A stretch of DNA of 8,145 nt, taken from positions 1 through 8,145 of the forward strand of contig JAITMN010000351.1 in assembly GCA_031277355.1 (NCBI GenBank), in the 5' to 3' direction. The stretch comes from Nevskiaceae bacterium. Lineage in GTDB: Bacteria; Pseudomonadota; Gammaproteobacteria; Steroidobacterales; Steroidobacteraceae. The first letter of the stretch is position 1; every line of letters begins with the position of its first letter. Position numbers and translations under genes: made by a program. Shown in pieces: positions 6,352-8,145 of the stretch. The notes below the pieces were generated by a model, which saw only the letters and a list, made by a program, of their open reading frames with translations, ran no database searches and had not been told where the DNA came from.

Positions 6352-6353
6352 CA

Positions 6354-6358
6354 CCTCC
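6354..6358 (-). promoter_or_regulatory. trmL ribosome binding site
   Basis: Perfect GGAGG on the minus strand. It is 2 bases from ATG 6351 and 5 bases from GTG 6348, and the second spacing is closer to optimal. A GC-rich inverted repeat (CCGGC/GCCGG, 6360-6371) lies just upstream in the presumed leader. Confidence 0.7.
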
Positions 6359-6398
6359 GCCGGCCCGCCGGGGGCGCGTTCGTGAGGGCATTTTGGGC

Positions 6399-6404
6399 GA
6401 TAAT
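6399..6404 (+). promoter_or_regulatory. Likely -10 box of pyrD
   Basis: GATAAT matches the -10 consensus at 5 of 6 positions and ends 8 bases before ATG 6413, so the transcript would have a leader of almost zero length. No good -35 is visible at the standard distance. The same AT patch reads AATTAT on the minus strand (4 of 6) and could serve trmL, making this a compact divergent promoter. Confidence 0.4.
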
Positions 6405-6412
6405 TGGCGGTT

Positions 6413-7384
6413 ATGAACGCCGCCCTTGAATCCGCCGCGCCGCCTGCTGGCGCGACGCCCGCTTGGGCGCCGCCCCCGGCGTCGTTGGCGCTGACGCTCT
6501 GCGGTCTGCACCTGGCCTCGCCCATCGTGCTGCTGTCCGGCTGCGTGGGGTTCGGCGAGGAATACACCCGCGTGGTCGGCTTCAGCAATCGCGACGTGGG
6601 CGCGATTTGTCTGAAGGGCACCACCGGTCAGGCGCGGCTGGGCAATCCGCCGCATCGCGTGTACGAAACGCCAATGGGCATGCTCAACGCCATCGGCCTG
6701 CAAAACCCGGGCGTGGATCATGTGGTGCGGCACATTCTGCCCACGCTGGATTTCACCGAGACGCGCTTCATCGCCAATGCCTGCGGCTCGACGGTGGAGG
6801 AATACGTCGAAGTGGTGGCGCGCTTCGACGATTCGCCCATCGATGCCATCGAGATCAACATCTCCTGCCCCAATGTGAAGGAAGGCGGCGTGCAGTTCGG
6901 CAACTCGCCGGAGATGTCGGCGCGCGTCGTCGCGGCCTGCCGCAAGGCAACGCGCAAGCCGCTGATCACGAAGCTCTCGCCCAATCAAACCGATATCGCC
7001 GAGAACGCACGCCGCGTGATCGAAGCCGGCACTGATGGCCTTGCGGTGATCAACACGGTAATGGGCATGGCGCTGAATGCACAGGGCAAGCCGGTGCTGG
7101 GCAACAAGCAGGGCGGGCTGTCGGGCCCTGCCATCAAACCCATTGCGCTGCTGAAGGTGGCGCAGGTCAGCGCGGTGGCGAAACCTCATCACATTCCCAT
7201 CATCGGGCAGGGCGGCATTACCTCCGCGCAGGATGCGATTGAATTTCTGCACGCGGGCGCCACGGCCATCGGCGTGGGCACGGCGCTGTTCTATGATCCG
7301 CTGGTGTGCCCGAAGATCAATCGTGGCATCGCCGACTATCTCACCGCCAACGGCCTCGCATCGCTTGCGCAGTTGGCGGGCTGA
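6413..7384 (+). CDS. pyrD: Dihydroorotate dehydrogenase, class 1B-type catalytic subunit
   Basis: This FMN enzyme oxidises dihydroorotate to orotate in pyrimidine synthesis. The 323-residue product is a TIM barrel with class 1 hallmarks: CLKGTT (66-71, Lys68), NPPHRVYETPMGMLNAIGLQ (78-97), NISCPNVKEGG (149-159) with Cys152 as catalytic base, ITKLSPN (185-191, Lys187), the FMN/phosphate region GGLSGPAIKP (234-243), GQGGI (265-269) and AIGVGTAL (285-292). A Cys base, not Ser, and the VKEGG wording point to class 1B, which normally works with the iron-sulfur flavoprotein PyrK and NAD+; no pyrK is in this window. The first 24 residues are Ala/Pro-rich and look like an extension before the usual start. 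ATG 6413 has no clear Shine-Dalgarno. A related PreA-type dihydropyrimidine dehydrogenase is a less likely alternative. Confidence 0.92.
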   Translation: MNAALESAAPPAGATPAWAPPPASLALTLCGLHLASPIVLLSGCVGFGEEYTRVVGFSNRDVGAICLKGTTGQARLGNPPHRVYETPMGMLNAIGLQNPGVDHVVRHILPTLDFTETRFIANACGSTVEEYVEVVARFDDSPIDAIEINISCPNVKEGGVQFGNSPEMSARVVAACRKATRKPLITKLSPNQTDIAENARRVIEAGTDGLAVINTVMGMALNAQGKPVLGNKQGGLSGPAIKPIALLKVAQVSAVAKPHHIPIIGQGGITSAQDAIEFLHAGATAIGVGTALFYDPLVCPKINRGIADYLTANGLASLAQLAG

Positions 7385-7432
7385 ATCTGCTTTCCCCATC
7401 AACCTCACTCTTGAAAAACGCAACACTCCATC

Positions 7433-8145
7433 ATGTCCGCTCTTGAGACGATCAACTTCACGCGCGGTGTTCCCGCGACCGAATCCTTTCCCACCGCCGA
7501 TCTGGCCCAAAGCGCGGCCAGGGCGCTGGCCTCGCGCGACACCGCCGACGTGCTGCTGCAATACGGCCCGGCTGCGGGCCTTGGCGCGCTGCGCGCGTGG
7601 CTGGCGCAATGGCAGGGCGTCAAACCCGAGCAAATGCTCACCGGCAACGGTTCGCTGGAACTGGTGGAGTTTCTCTGCACGGCAATGATCAAACCGGGCG
7701 ACGTGGTGTTCACCGAAAGTCCCAGCTACGACCGCGCAATCACGCTGTTTCGCCGTCACGGCGCAAACGTGATCGGCGTGCCATTGCAGCACGACGGCCC
7801 CGACATCACCGCGCTGCAGGAGTTGCTGCGCACGCATCAACCCAAGCTGTTCTATGTGATCCCGGATTTCCAGAATCCTTCCGGGGCCACCTGTTCGATT
7901 GAAAAGCGCCGCGCGGTGGTTGATCTGGCGCGTCGTCACGATTTTCTGCTGCTGGAAGATGCGCCGTATCGCATGCTGCGCTATCGCGGCGAACAGCAAC
8001 CCACGCTGTTTTCGATGGCGCCCGAACGCACGCTGCACATGAGCTCGTTCACGAAGCTGATTGCCCCCGGCGTGCGATTGGGCTTCATGATCGGCGATGC
8101 AGCGACGCTGGCGAAAATCGGCAAGGTGGCCGAAGACACCTACAT
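7433..8145 (+). CDS. PLP-dependent aminotransferase, class I/II fold, partial at 3' end
   Basis: An open frame from ATG 7433 runs off the window after 237 codons; a full protein would be about 380-400 residues. It is a fold-type I aminotransferase: QYGPAAGLGALR (43-54), the cofactor phosphate region TGNGSLEL (70-77), SPSYDRA (96-102), FQNPSG (146-151) with Asn148, EDAPY (175-179) with the pyridine-binding Asp176, and SSFTKLIAPGVRLGF (204-218) with Lys208 as the Schiff-base lysine. The wording is closest to the 2-aminoadipate/LysN-like and MocR-type aminotransferase group, but no GntR helix-turn-helix is fused to the N-terminus. The amino-acid substrate cannot be told from sequence. It lies 48 bp after pyrD, probably in the same transcript. 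No Shine-Dalgarno is evident before the ATG. Confidence 0.93.
   Translation, partial: MSALETINFTRGVPATESFPTADLAQSAARALASRDTADVLLQYGPAAGLGALRAWLAQWQGVKPEQMLTGNGSLELVEFLCTAMIKPGDVVFTESPSYDRAITLFRRHGANVIGVPLQHDGPDITALQELLRTHQPKLFYVIPDFQNPSGATCSIEKRRAVVDLARRHDFLLLEDAPYRMLRYRGEQQPTLFSMAPERTLHMSSFTKLIAPGVRLGFMIGDAATLAKIGKVAEDTY

Noticed and set aside
6352..6624. A 91-residue N-terminal extension of trmL
   Set aside because: The perfect GGAGG site at 6354-6358 and the family start (MVFNILLYEPEIPP or MFNIL) fix the start at 6351 or 6348. The extension would run into pyrD.
6236..8038. A 600-codon open frame on the minus strand
   Set aside because: It lies antisense to pyrD and the aminotransferase, both of which have full family motifs. 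It reads as Arg/His/Ala-rich composition typical of the reverse strand of GC-rich genes, with no domain.

Overview
The window looks like a chromosomal segment of a GC-rich Gram-negative proteobacterium, most likely a betaproteobacterium of the Burkholderiales type. The reasons are the secB-gpsA pair followed at a distance by trmL, a neighbourhood I associate with that group (recalled, not searched), and the strongly GC-biased third codon positions of the housekeeping genes. The lineage is an inference.

Layout. Plus strand, 1-1614: possibly the last codons of an upstream gene, then secB (export chaperone) and gpsA (glycerol-3-phosphate dehydrogenase), separated by a strong intercistronic hairpin. 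Minus strand, 6351 down to 1703: trmL (tRNA wobble 2'-O-methyltransferase), a small exported cysteine-containing protein, a class II Fic protein with a C-terminal winged helix, and a tightly coupled two-gene unit: an unrecognised 424-residue protein and a 359-residue protein with a PD-(D/E)XK nuclease signature. Plus strand, 6413-8145: a class 1B-type dihydroorotate dehydrogenase, then an aminotransferase cut off by the window end. trmL and pyrD diverge from a 61-bp promoter region. gpsA and the nuclease gene converge across 88 bp.

Functional reading. secB, gpsA, trmL and pyrD are core functions. The block between gpsA and trmL (about 1703-5839) looks accessory. Its two-gene unit has visibly lower GC (hand counts: 27/60 at 3361-3420 and 32/60 at 3001-3060, against 43/60 at 1201-1260 in gpsA). 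Its products are a putative nuclease, an unknown partner and a Fic protein, which are typical of defence or toxin cargo. The most interesting candidate for an undescribed system is the overlapping pair at 1703-4065. The fic gene has its own compact promoter/operator with a palindrome over the -10 box, and it may be translated from a leaderless transcript. A 9-bp direct repeat flanks the block at the trmL stop codon and near the nuclease stop codon, but there is no integrase.

No gene-free stretch exceeds 300 bases. The largest gaps are about 88 bp. I saw no tRNA, rRNA, CRISPR array, transposase or convincing T-tract terminator.
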